Positions 26,914-34,601 of a stretch of 64,000 nucleotides of DNA are shown here, in pieces. The position numbers and the translations under genes are program-made. The notes under the pieces were generated by a model. That model saw only the letters and a list, made by a program, of their open reading frames with translations, did no database searches and was not told the origin of the DNA. The stretch comes from Streptosporangium nondiastaticum (GTDB lineage Bacteria > Actinomycetota > Actinomycetes > Streptomycetales > Streptomycetaceae): contig NZ_PXWG01000005.1 of the NCBI RefSeq assembly GCF_003011965.1, forward strand, positions 62,001 to 126,000, given 5' to 3'. Position 1 is the stretch's first letter. Every line of letters starts with the position of its first letter.

Positions 26914-26935
26914 CCAAGTCAATCCTATGACTTGG
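26914..26935 (+). promoter_or_regulatory. 22-bp inverted repeat upstream of the LysR gene
   Basis: Perfect 8-bp arms ccaagtca / tgacttgg with the 6-base spacer atccta, ending 37 bases before the LysR start. Position and symmetry suit an autoregulatory LysR site. Confidence 0.65.
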
Positions 26936-26972
26936 CACGATCCATCCAAGCCGTAGCTTGTATCGTGGACGG

Positions 26973-27884
26973 GTGACGCTAGATGACCTGAAGGTGTTCG
27001 TCATGGTGTGCGAGGCCCGCAACCTCAGTGCCGTGGCCCGCGAGATGAACTGCAGTCAGTCCGCCGTCAGCCAGCACGTCCGGCGCCTGGAGAAGGAGGT
27101 CGGACTGCCGCTGATGGAGCGTCAGCCACGCGGAGTGGTGCCCACGGAGGCCGGGCGGATCCTCCAGCGGGCCGCGTCCGACGGGCTCACCGCCCTCGGC
27201 GAGGGCCTGCGCACGCTGGAGGAGCTGCGCACCGGCCGGGGCGGCGGCGTCCTCATCGCCACCGGCGCCACCACCATCCGGCACCTGATGGGCGCGGCCA
27301 TCGAGGAGTACAGCCGGCGGTACCCGGACGTCGGCCTGGAGTTCCACACCGAGCGCTCCAGCCACCGCTGCATCGACGCCCTGCGCTCGGGGGCCGTCGA
27401 CCTCGCCTGGGTGTCCGTCGCCCCCGACGCGCACGGCGTCTGCGGCGCGCAGGGCGTCGAACTGCGGCCGGTCATCAGCCTGGAGTGGGTGCTGGCCGTC
27501 CGTCCCGGCGATCCGCTCGCCGCCGAGAGCGCGCTCGGCGCGGCCGATCTCGCCCGTACGCGCCTCATCCGGCCGCCCGCCGGGACGAGCTCCGGCCGGC
27601 AGGTCGAGGACGTGCTCGGCGCGGTCGCCCTCTCCTCGCGCGCCACCACCCGGGCGACGGACTGGGACACGGCCCTGCTCCTGGCCGAACTGGGCCTCGG
27701 CCACGCCCTGATCCCCGCCATGCCGGGCCTCGTGGGCCCGTCGGGCGCGGTCCGGCTGATACCGGTCACGGGCATCCCGCGCCTGGAGGTGGGCTGGGCC
27801 GCGCGCCAGTGGTCGGCGCTGTCGCCCGCGGCGCGGGAGTTCGCGGCGGCGGTCACACGGCATGTGACGGCCGGGGCCGGCTGA
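26973..27884 (+). CDS. LysR-family transcriptional regulator
   Basis: 303 residues: N-terminal winged helix with 'NLSAVAREMNCSQSAVSQHV' and 'RRLEKEVGLPLMERQPRG', then a two-lobed LysR effector domain. GTG at 26973 gives VTLDDLKVFVMVCEARN, the usual family start. There is no clear ribosome binding site (GTATCGTGGACGG), so translation may be leaderless. The gene follows the peptide importer after 247 bases of GC-rich, partly repetitive sequence. Control of the importer is a reasonable guess but not shown. Confidence 0.9.
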   Translation: MTLDDLKVFVMVCEARNLSAVAREMNCSQSAVSQHVRRLEKEVGLPLMERQPRGVVPTEAGRILQRAASDGLTALGEGLRTLEELRTGRGGGVLIATGATTIRHLMGAAIEEYSRRYPDVGLEFHTERSSHRCIDALRSGAVDLAWVSVAPDAHGVCGAQGVELRPVISLEWVLAVRPGDPLAAESALGAADLARTRLIRPPAGTSSGRQVEDVLGAVALSSRATTRATDWDTALLLAELGLGHALIPAMPGLVGPSGAVRLIPVTGIPRLEVGWAARQWSALSPAAREFAAAVTRHVTAGAG

Positions 27885-27919
27885 CGCCGGCGCACAGAAG
27901 CCGGGGGCAGGCCCCGCAG

Positions 27920-29020
27920 TCATGCGTTCCCCGCGCCCCCCAGTCCGCACAGCGTCCCGTAAGCCGCCTGGACGAAGGCCCCCGCCGGGGCGGGTGCCGT
28001 GTCGGCCAGGGCTACTACGCCCGTGCGTGAGCCCGGCAGGAAGCCGGCGAAGGCCGTGCAGCCACGGGTGCCTCCGGAGTGGTGGAGGAGCGGTCCGCCC
28101 GGGCGCATGCGCATGTTCCAGACGAGGCACAGGCGGCGCCCCGAGCGCCGTAGCGCCAGCCGGGGCCGCTGCACCTCCGTGAGGGCGACGCGCAGGCTCG
28201 GCGGCGCGGCTGCCTCGGGCTGGAGCAGCGCCGTCAGGCAGCGCAGCAGGTCCCGCGCGCTGGAGCGCAGGGCGCCCGCGCCGGGCAGCCCGGGGACGAG
28301 CCAGGGCGGCCGGGGCCGGCCGTGCCAGTGGCCGACCACCTGCGGGCGGGTGGCGTCGCAGTCGGTGTCGGCCAGGCCGAGCGGGTCCAGGACGCGCTCG
28401 CCGAGCAGCGCCGGGTAGTCGCCCGGCTCGCCGCCGGCCGCGCGCGCCAGGGCGAGGCCGAGCAGGCCCACGCCGTAGTTGGAGTAGCGCACGTGGGTGC
28501 CGGGGCGGTGGTGCAGGCGCGTCCGGGGCAGGGCCGCCAGCAGGTCGTCCGTGGTGAAGGCGGCGTACGGGTTGCGGAACCATCCCGTGCGGACGGAACG
28601 GGCGAGCAGCCCGGGGGGCAGCCGGGGCAGGCCCGCGGTGTGCGTGGCGAGGTGGAGGAGGGTGACGGGCGGGCCGGGGATGCGCCGGGCGCCGGCCGGG
28701 AGGTAGCGGTCGAGGGGGTCGTCGTAGCGGACCTCGCCGCGGGCGGCCAGCTCGGCGAGGAGCAGCGCGGTGAAGGTCTTGGTGAGCGACCCGGTCTCGA
28801 AGCGGGTGTCCTCCTCGGCGGCCCCGCGGCAGACGACGATGTGCTCGTCGCCGCGCACGGCGGCGACCGCGACGGCGCTCGCGCCGCGGGCCGCGTCGGG
28901 CAGGGGCAGCAGCAGGGCGTTCAGCGGCGGCGTGGTGAGGCCTTCGGCCGCGGCTTCCGCCGCGGCCGTCGCTTCCGCCGCCGCGGCGGTCAGCGGGGGT
29001 GCCTCCAGGGGGTTCGTCAC
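27920..29020 (-). CDS. Cytoplasmic beta-lactamase-fold serine hydrolase
   Basis: 366 residues of the class C beta-lactamase/DD-peptidase-like family. Catalytic SxxK is Ser78-Leu-Thr-Lys81 ('ETGSLTKTFTAL'), the YxN triad is Tyr179-Ser-Asn181 ('VRYSNYG'), and the third box is 'LLHHSGGTRGC'. There is no signal peptide or membrane segment, unlike secreted family members, so a biosynthetic or proteolytic role inside the cell is likelier than resistance. Last gene of a four-gene operon; its GTG overlaps the preceding stop by 4 bases. Stand-alone members of this fold are known to cyclise or cleave peptides; the role here is inference. Confidence 0.85.
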   Translation of the reverse strand: MTNPLEAPPLTAAAAEATAAAEAAAEGLTTPPLNALLLPLPDAARGASAVAVAAVRGDEHIVVCRGAAEEDTRFETGSLTKTFTALLLAELAARGEVRYDDPLDRYLPAGARRIPGPPVTLLHLATHTAGLPRLPPGLLARSVRTGWFRNPYAAFTTDDLLAALPRTRLHHRPGTHVRYSNYGVGLLGLALARAAGGEPGDYPALLGERVLDPLGLADTDCDATRPQVVGHWHGRPRPPWLVPGLPGAGALRSSARDLLRCLTALLQPEAAAPPSLRVALTEVQRPRLALRRSGRRLCLVWNMRMRPGGPLLHHSGGTRGCTAFAGFLPGSRTGVVALADTAPAPAGAFVQAAYGTLCGLGGAGNA

Positions 29021-29964
29021 CGCGCTCGTGCCGCCCGGGCCAGGGCGATGGAGCCCGCCACGGCGGTCACGACGGTGGTGTGCTGGTGTTCCTTGAACCT
29101 GCGGACGGGATCGTCGTCGACGGGATCGCCGTCGGCGGGCATCAGCCCGTCCTCGTGCTGCAGGGCGGCCATGGCCTCCCAGTCCTCCGGCCTGCAGTAG
29201 GGCTCGGACAAGGAGGCGCCCACGATGAGGAGTTCGGCCACGAGGTCCCATTGCCGGACCTCGCGCCAGATGTCGATCCACACGGGCAGCCAGGTGCGGA
29301 CGTACGTGGTGAGGTCGGCGGGGAGGCCCTCGGGGCGGCCGCCCCAGTCGGTCAGGTGGAAGACGGTGTGGGTCATCGCGTAGGCGGTGATCCAGTTGAT
29401 CGCCCAGGGCTCGGGGGTGGCGCCCAGCCAGGTGGCGCGGGCGAGGGCCTCGAAGTCCTCGCCGTGGTCGAGGCCGGCGATGCGGGCGGCGTTGGCCACG
29501 GCGAGGCGGCGGTTCGGCAGCAGCTCGACGCTGTGCACCGAGCGCAGCCGGATGCGGTGGGCCAGCAGCCGGTCCATGTCGGCGTGACGGTAGCCGCAGC
29601 GCACGAAGTGCGCGTACATCTCCAGCGGGTCGGTCATCAGGGTGTGGCGCAGCTGGCGTTCGTAGAGCATGTCGCCCTTGCGCAGCTGGAGCCAGGTGAA
29701 GTCCATCAGGTTCTGCGCGGCGGCCAGTTGACCGGGGCCGGCCATGCCGTCGCGGAGGATGACGGAGGCGGCGAGCGTGGTCTCGCCCAGGGGCTTGTAG
29801 ACGCCGTCGGGGTCGGTGAGCTCCTCGGTGGTGCCGGGCGGGAGCGCGCCGAGCGCGCGGTGGGCGTGCAGCCAGGACAGCGCGCGGTCGGCCATGGCGC
29901 GTGCGGCCGCGACCACGGGCGCGGGGATCGCGGCGGGGGCGGAGGCGGGAGCGGAAGGGGTCAT
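29017..29964 (-). CDS. Unknown protein, possible alpha/alpha-toroid fold
   Basis: 315 residues, not confidently assigned. It is helical throughout, with regularly spaced Trp and His-rich segments: 'YAMTHTVFHLTDWGG', 'LQHEDGLMPADG' and 'FKEHQHTTVVTAVAGS'. The QHEDG-type element resembles repeats in terpenoid-cyclase/prenyltransferase toroids, but the acidic motifs of those enzymes are not seen. No signal peptide. Start ATG overlaps the upstream stop (ATGA) and its stop overlaps the hydrolase GTG (GTGA). It is the largest dedicated protein of the operon, hence a candidate modifying enzyme or scaffold. Confidence 0.75.
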   Translation of the reverse strand: MTPSAPASAPAAIPAPVVAAARAMADRALSWLHAHRALGALPPGTTEELTDPDGVYKPLGETTLAASVILRDGMAGPGQLAAAQNLMDFTWLQLRKGDMLYERQLRHTLMTDPLEMYAHFVRCGYRHADMDRLLAHRIRLRSVHSVELLPNRRLAVANAARIAGLDHGEDFEALARATWLGATPEPWAINWITAYAMTHTVFHLTDWGGRPEGLPADLTTYVRTWLPVWIDIWREVRQWDLVAELLIVGASLSEPYCRPEDWEAMAALQHEDGLMPADGDPVDDDPVRRFKEHQHTTVVTAVAGSIALARAARAR

Positions 29965-30767
29965 GCCGGCGTCTCCGTGGGCTCGGTGGGTGCGTCTTCG
30001 GTCCGGCCCGTCAGCAGGTGGGCGGCGACGGCCAGGTCGAGCGCGGTCCGCGGGCCCGCGCCGCCGAGCAGCCGGATGTGGTCGAGGACGGGTCCGGGCT
30101 CCAGGGGCAGGGCGATGCCGTCGTGGCGGAGCAGGGCGAGCCAGCGCAGCAGGCGCACGGCCGTGGGGAAGTCGCGGCGCAGCACGGAGCGCGTCAGCCC
30201 GCGGCTCAGGGGGAGGGCGGCGTCGCGGGCGGCGTCCCGTACGGGGCCTTCCAGGACGGGAGTGGCGAGCGGCGCAAGCTGTGCCATCCGGACGGACCAA
30301 CGCTGCCAGTCGGTGGTGTCCGTGAGGTCGTCGCGGGTTTCGGGCAGCGTGGCGGGCACCGGGTTGCCCGCGTAGCCGCGCGTACGGGCCAGGAGCTGGG
30401 CGGTGGCCCAGTCGCGCCAGGCGGCGGTGCGCTCGTCGGGGGGCGCGGAGGGGCCGTGGCCGGGCACGGGGAACGCCTCGAAGGCGCGCGCCACGGCTGC
30501 CGCGTCGGAGGCGTGGAAGGGGGCGCCGGTGAGGACGTGCGGGGTGAAGGTGTCGGCGCCGATCACCCGCACGGCGGCGAGGGCCGCGAGGGAGCCGGGG
30601 GAGTCGAGGGAGTCGGGGAAGTCCGGGGCGCCGGAGGCGCCGGGGGCGCTGTCGAGGTGCGGGGCCACGAGGGCGGCGCCCCCCGCGTCCTCCGTGCCCC
30701 GGAGGGCGCGGAGGACGCGGGAGGCCAGCTCGTCGGCCGCCGCGGCGTAGGCCGCACGGGAACTCAC
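29961..30767 (-). CDS. Unknown protein in the small-peptide operon
   Basis: 268 residues of unrecognised family. Ala/Leu/Arg-rich and probably all-helical, with segments such as 'RVLRALRGTEDAGGAAL', 'VIGADTFTPHV' and 'RLLRWLALLRHDGIALPLEP'. No membrane segment or known catalytic motif. The GTG at 30767 overlaps the stop of the 61-residue peptide gene (GTGA), and the stop overlaps the next ATG (ATGA), so its synthesis is tied to both neighbours. A partner or recognition protein for the peptide is an inference from position. Confidence 0.75.
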   Translation of the reverse strand: MSSRAAYAAAADELASRVLRALRGTEDAGGAALVAPHLDSAPGASGAPDFPDSLDSPGSLAALAAVRVIGADTFTPHVLTGAPFHASDAAAVARAFEAFPVPGHGPSAPPDERTAAWRDWATAQLLARTRGYAGNPVPATLPETRDDLTDTTDWQRWSVRMAQLAPLATPVLEGPVRDAARDAALPLSRGLTRSVLRRDFPTAVRLLRWLALLRHDGIALPLEPGPVLDHIRLLGGAGPRTALDLAVAAHLLTGRTEDAPTEPTETPA

Positions 30768-30949
30768 TTGCCCTTCGGCTCCTTCGGCTCCTTGGGCGAC
30801 AGCAGGAGGAGTGCGAGCAGGAAGCCCGCGGCCTCCGGCGCGGGCAGCGGAGCCCCGCTGACGGCTGCTTCCGGCTCCACCATCAGGGAACCGATCGCGT
30901 CCGGCCCGGCCGGTGACGCGAGGGGTCGGAGGGTTTCTTGGGTGAGCAT
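30764..30949 (-). CDS. 61-residue peptide, candidate RiPP precursor
   Basis: First gene of a four-gene operon. ATG at 30949 has a strong GAGGAGG site 9 bases upstream, and its stop overlaps the next start, which argues for a real gene despite its size. The peptide has a polar N-terminal half (MLTQETLRPLASPAGPDA), an acidic and proline-rich middle, then GFLLALLLL and a Lys/Glu/Pro tail SPKEPKEPKGK made by a 9-bp repeat. No cysteine. It could be a leader-core precursor processed by the downstream proteins, or a small membrane peptide. A 17-bp palindrome lies 40 bases upstream. Confidence 0.7.
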   Translation of the reverse strand: MLTQETLRPLASPAGPDAIGSLMVEPEAAVSGAPLPAPEAAGFLLALLLLSPKEPKEPKGK

Positions 30950-30988
30950 GGTGCGGCGCCTCCTCAAGGCGATGCAGGTTGACTTCTC

Positions 30989-31005
30989 ATCACTTAATAA
31001 GTGAT
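30989..31005. promoter_or_regulatory. 17-bp palindrome upstream of the peptide operon
   Basis: Perfect 8-bp arms atcactta / taagtgat around one base. It is AT-rich in a GC-rich background and lies 40 bases upstream of the peptide start, where a promoter would be. Likely a repressor site; the regulator is not identified. Confidence 0.65.
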
Positions 31006-31075
31006 GTCGGACAAATGAGGCTAAGCATGCTCTCCGTGAAGTCCGGCCCATGACACGCCGGTCACTCGGGGGACT

Positions 31076-31145
31076 GTGTTCGGCCGCGTTCAGCCGCGTT
31101 CAGCCGCATTCGGACGGGTTCAACCGGGTTCAACCGGGTCCGGCG
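31076..31145 (+). repeat. 10-bp tandem array, 7 copies
   Basis: Units gtgttcggcc, gcgttcagcc (x2), gcattcggac, gggttcaacc (x2), gggtccggcg; the constant part is G-N-(G/A)-TTC-N-(A/G)-C-C in most units. The 10-bp period puts the units on one face of the helix. Confidence 0.85.
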
Positions 31146-31390
31146 GGGCGGGGAGGGGGAGCCGGGGGCTCTCAGGGGGAAATCAGGGGCGCGTGGGAGG
31201 GAGCCGGAGCAGAGCGCGGGGGAGTGGTGAGAAAGAAGGGAAAAGTGGGGGATGCGACGGGTGATTCTCCGAAATTTCCACCATTCGGGTGAACTGCGAA
31301 GGCTGGGGTGTGGCGGGGTGACTGGTGCGGCATGGTCTGAAAATAAGCTGGCACGCCACCGGGGCGGGGCCCTTGGGATGGGAGTCTTCG

Positions 31391-32812
31391 ATGACCACCT
31401 CCGAGTCGGTGTGGACCTGTCCGTTCCGCCACGATGAGGCCCTGGAGTTCGATCCCTTCCTGGCCCGGCTGCGGAGCGAGCCGCCGGTCACGCGCATCCC
31501 GATGCCCCGCAGGAACGGCACGGGGGATTCCGTGGCGCCCGGCGCCGACGGTCCGGAAGGCCCCGGGCACGCAGGGGCCGGGGCTGCCGGAGAAGCGGGC
31601 CTCGGAGGCTCCGGTCCCGGCGGCACGGCGGCTCCGGGCGCGCGCGGCGCATCGGGCGCCTGCGTCCCGGGGAGCTCAGGTGCCCCGGCCGGTGCCGGCG
31701 GCTCCGCGGGCCCCGGCGGCCCGGCTGCCGACACGGCCTGGCTCGTGACCCGGCACGAGCACGTCCGCGCCGTCACCTCCGACCCCCGCTTCAGCCGCGC
31801 CGCCCTGATCGGCCGCGACCTCCCGAGCGTCACGCCCGACCTCGTCGACCACGCCGAATCGATCAACCTCATGGATCCGCCGGCCCACAGCCGCCTGCGC
31901 GGCCTGGTGGCCGCCGCGTTCGGCGACCGCCAGGTCGAGGAGCTGCGCCCGCGCACCCGGCGCACGGTCGGCGCCCTGCTCGACGCCATGGCCGACCACG
32001 GCTCCCCCGCGGACGTCTCCGACTGGCTGGCCGCCCCCCTCCCGCTCAACACGGTCTTCGAGCTGCTCGACGTCCCCGAGCCCGACCGTGCCCCGCTGCG
32101 CCGCTGGGCGACGGCGATGATGGCCCCCGGCACCCCCGACGGCGCCGCGGCCGCCGAGGGAAAGGCCGGACTCCGCGCCTATTTCGCCGAGTTGACCGCC
32201 GCGCGCCGCCGGCATCCCGGGAGCGACCTGCTCAGCGCCCTGGCCGCGGTCCGCGAGGACGGCGAGCCGCTGGACGCCCGCGAGGTCGCGGTGATGGGCA
32301 TGCTCCTGCTCGTCACCGGCCACAACACCAGCGCCCACCAGATCAGCAACATCGTCTACACCCTGCTCACCCACCCGGAGCAGCTGGCCCGGCTGCGCGC
32401 CCGTCCCGAGCTGCTGCCGGCCGCCATCGAGGAGCTCCTGCGCTTCATCCCCTACCGGCAGGGCGTGGGAATCCCCCGCCAGGCCACGGAGGACGTGGAG
32501 CTGGCCGGCGTCACCATCCGCGCGGGCGAAACCGTCCACGTCTCGTACCTCGCGGCCAACCGCGACGAGCTCGTCTACGACCGCCCCGACGAGCTGGACC
32601 TCGAACGGAAGGACGCCCCCGCCCACCTCACCTTCGGCCACGGCACGCACCACTGCCTCGGCGCCCGGCTGGCCCGGATGGAGCTCCAGGTCGCCATCGG
32701 CGCGCTGCTCGAACGCTTTCCCGCACTGCGCCTGGCCGTCCCGGCGGAGGAAGTGCGGTGGAACACCGGCTCCATCTGGCGTTTCCCGCTCGCCCTCCCC
32801 GTGGCCTGGTAG
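31391..32812 (+). CDS. Cytochrome P450 (CYP158-like) with a Gly/Ala/Pro-rich insertion
   Basis: 473 residues. Haem ligand loop 'FGHGTHHCLGARLARMEL', K-helix ExxR 'EELLRFIPYR', I-helix 'LLLVTGHNTSAHQ'. It precedes rppA and resembles the P450s that couple flaviolin or tetrahydroxynaphthalene in Streptomyces. Odd: between 'PPVTRIPMP' and 'AWLVTRHEHVRAVTSDPRF', normally some 8-10 residues apart at the first beta hairpin, lies about 75 residues of Gly/Ala/Pro/Ser-rich low-complexity sequence (about residues 38-115). The ATG at 31391 has GGGATGGGAG upstream. Whether the insert leaves the enzyme active cannot be read from sequence. Confidence 0.92.
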   Translation: MTTSESVWTCPFRHDEALEFDPFLARLRSEPPVTRIPMPRRNGTGDSVAPGADGPEGPGHAGAGAAGEAGLGGSGPGGTAAPGARGASGACVPGSSGAPAGAGGSAGPGGPAADTAWLVTRHEHVRAVTSDPRFSRAALIGRDLPSVTPDLVDHAESINLMDPPAHSRLRGLVAAAFGDRQVEELRPRTRRTVGALLDAMADHGSPADVSDWLAAPLPLNTVFELLDVPEPDRAPLRRWATAMMAPGTPDGAAAAEGKAGLRAYFAELTAARRRHPGSDLLSALAAVREDGEPLDAREVAVMGMLLLVTGHNTSAHQISNIVYTLLTHPEQLARLRARPELLPAAIEELLRFIPYRQGVGIPRQATEDVELAGVTIRAGETVHVSYLAANRDELVYDRPDELDLERKDAPAHLTFGHGTHHCLGARLARMELQVAIGALLERFPALRLAVPAEEVRWNTGSIWRFPLALPVAW

Positions 32813-32882
32813 TGCGAGGGGTCCGGCGCTCCCCGACGGGGGAGCCCGGCCCGCCGCCCGCACGAGGGCGACGCCCAGTCGC

Positions 32883-32923
32883 CCGGTAAGTCCCCCGGTC
32901 AGTCCCCTGGACCGGTAAGTCCC
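32883..32923 (+). repeat. 12-bp repeat x3 upstream of rppA
   Basis: ccggtaagtccc at 32883 and 32912, ccggtcagtccc at 32895. The set ends just before the rppA ribosome binding site (GGTAAGGAGG). Confidence 0.8.
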
Positions 32924-32940
32924 TTGGTAAGGAGGCAGTC

Positions 32941-34014
32941 ATGGCTACGCTCTGCCGACCGGCCATCGCCGTACCCGAGCACGTCATCACGATGGAGGAG
33001 ACCCTGCACCTGGCCCGGACGCTGCACGCCGACCACCCTCAGCTGCCGCTGGCGCTGCGCCTGATCGGCAACACCGGAGTGCAGACCCGGCACATCCTCC
33101 AGCCCATCGAGGACACCCTCAGGCACCCCGGCTTCACCTGGCGCAACAACCTCTACGAGACCGAGGCCAAGGCCCGCGTCCCCGGCGTCGTCCGGCGGGC
33201 CCTGGAGAACGCCCAGCTGACCTCGCGCGACATCGACCTGATCGTCTACGCCTCGTGCACCGGATTCATGATGCCGTCCATGACGGCCTGGCTGATCAAC
33301 AACATGGACTTCCCGGTGACGACCAGACAGCTGCCGATCGCCCAGCTCGGCTGCGCGGCCGGCGGCGCGGCCATCAACCGCGCGCACGACTTCTGCACCG
33401 CCTACCCCGGCGCCAACGCCCTCATCGTCTGCTGCGAGTTCTGTTCGCTGCTCTACCAGCCCACCGACCTCGGCGTCGGCAATCTCCTGTCCAACGGCCT
33501 CTTCGGCGACGCCCTCGCCGCGGCCGTGGTGCGCGGCGAGGGCGGCGAGGGCGTGCGCCTGGAGCGCAACGGCTCCCACCTCGTGCCCGACACCGAGAGC
33601 TGGATCTCCTACGCGGTCCGCGACACCGGCTTCCACTTCCTGCTGGACAAACGGGTGCCCGGCACGATGGCCATGCTCGCCCCCGCCATGCGCGACATGG
33701 CCGAGCCCCACGACTGGGACGTCTCCGGCCTGGGCTTCTACATCGTCCACGCGGGCGGGCCGAGGATCCTCGACGACCTGTGCAAGTACCTCGACCTCGC
33801 GCCCGAATGGTTCCGCTACAGCAGGGCCACGCTCACCGAGCGCGGCAACATCGCGAGCGCCGTCATCTTCGACGCCCTGGAGCGCCTCTGGCAGGACGGC
33901 GGCGCGCCGCACGACGCCCGGGGCATCATCGCCGGCTTCGGCCCCGGCATCACCGCGGAGATCTCGCTGGGGACGTGGACCACGGCGGGGCGTCCGATGC
34001 CGCAGCCCGCCTGA
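32941..34014 (+). CDS. rppA: Type III polyketide synthase, 1,3,6,8-tetrahydroxynaphthalene synthase
   Basis: 357-residue chalcone-synthase-like enzyme that makes THN from five malonyl-CoA; THN oxidises to flaviolin, which the neighbouring P450 can couple to pigment. Catalytic triad at the RppA positions: Cys138 ('AQLGCAAGG'), His270 ('FYIVHAGG') and Asn303 ('TERGNIASAV'). Cys106 in 'YASCTGF' is also kept. Start ATG follows AAGGAGG. Encoded downstream of and probably with the P450. Confidence 0.96.
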   Translation: MATLCRPAIAVPEHVITMEETLHLARTLHADHPQLPLALRLIGNTGVQTRHILQPIEDTLRHPGFTWRNNLYETEAKARVPGVVRRALENAQLTSRDIDLIVYASCTGFMMPSMTAWLINNMDFPVTTRQLPIAQLGCAAGGAAINRAHDFCTAYPGANALIVCCEFCSLLYQPTDLGVGNLLSNGLFGDALAAAVVRGEGGEGVRLERNGSHLVPDTESWISYAVRDTGFHFLLDKRVPGTMAMLAPAMRDMAEPHDWDVSGLGFYIVHAGGPRILDDLCKYLDLAPEWFRYSRATLTERGNIASAVIFDALERLWQDGGAPHDARGIIAGFGPGITAEISLGTWTTAGRPMPQPA

Positions 34015-34039
34015 GCGCCGCCGCCCGGATCCGCGTCCG

Positions 34040-34495
34040 TCAGAGGTCGAACTCGGCCGGGTTGATGCCCAGCGCGAAGCACGCCTCGCGGACGACGGCC
34101 TGCTCGGTCTTGTCGAAGTCGCCGTCGGCGCCGCCGATGACGATGCCGATCTGGATGACCGCACGGGCCTCGGTCGGCTTCTTCTGCACCTTGCCGATGG
34201 TCTGCATCACGCTGACCTTGCCGAAGTCGAAGTCGGCCGTGAGCTTCTGGCAGTAGTCGTTGAAGCGGGCCTGCAGGTCGTCGGCCGGGAAGTTCTGCAG
34301 CACCTCGTTGGTGGCGATCAGCGAGGCGACGCGCTGCCGCTCCGAGGCGTCGATCGAACCGTCGGCGGCCGCCACCAGCGCGCACATGGCCATGCTCGCG
34401 TCCCGGAACGCGCCGCTCTTCAGGTCGTTCTTCTTCGCCACCAGCTGGCCCTGCATCGCCGTCGCGGAGTCCTTGAGCCGGTCCCAGAGCGCCAT
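34040..34495 (-). CDS. TerB-like (tellurite resistance) protein
   Basis: 151-residue TerB-family helical protein. Acidic metal-binding pairs appear in 'ALVAAADGSIDASERQRV' and 'GIVIGGADGDFDKTEQAVV', as in TerB. N-terminus MALWDRLKDSATAMQGQLVA. ATG with GAGGAG upstream. Other ter genes are not next to it. Function beyond the ter stress-response family is not established. Confidence 0.85.
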   Translation of the reverse strand: MALWDRLKDSATAMQGQLVAKKNDLKSGAFRDASMAMCALVAAADGSIDASERQRVASLIATNEVLQNFPADDLQARFNDYCQKLTADFDFGKVSVMQTIGKVQKKPTEARAVIQIGIVIGGADGDFDKTEQAVVREACFALGINPAEFDL

Positions 34496-34601
34496 TTGCT
34501 GTTTCTCCTCATACACATAACAACGGGGGTGTACGGGGAGAACGGGGGAGAGGGGTACGCAAGTTCCCAAAGCGGCAAAGTGCCGCGCAGTGCGGCGAGT
34601 T

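Larger units (their letters stand above)
30950..31390. other. Divergent control region (peptide operon / P450)
   Basis: 441 bases without a gene. It contains the 17-bp palindrome at 30989 next to the peptide operon and a seven-copy 10-bp array at 31076. The section 31140-31250 is very G-rich on the plus strand; promoters for both sides are expected here. Confidence 0.6.

Noticed and set aside
27920..29020. Beta-lactam resistance gene
   Set aside because: SxxK and YxN are present, but there is no signal peptide and the gene is the coupled last member of a peptide operon. Secreted resistance enzymes would carry an export signal.
30989..32812. P450 as a tailoring enzyme of the small-peptide operon
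   Set aside because: It is on the other strand, separated by 440 bases, and sits directly before rppA, its usual partner; the CYP158-like motifs fit pigment formation better.
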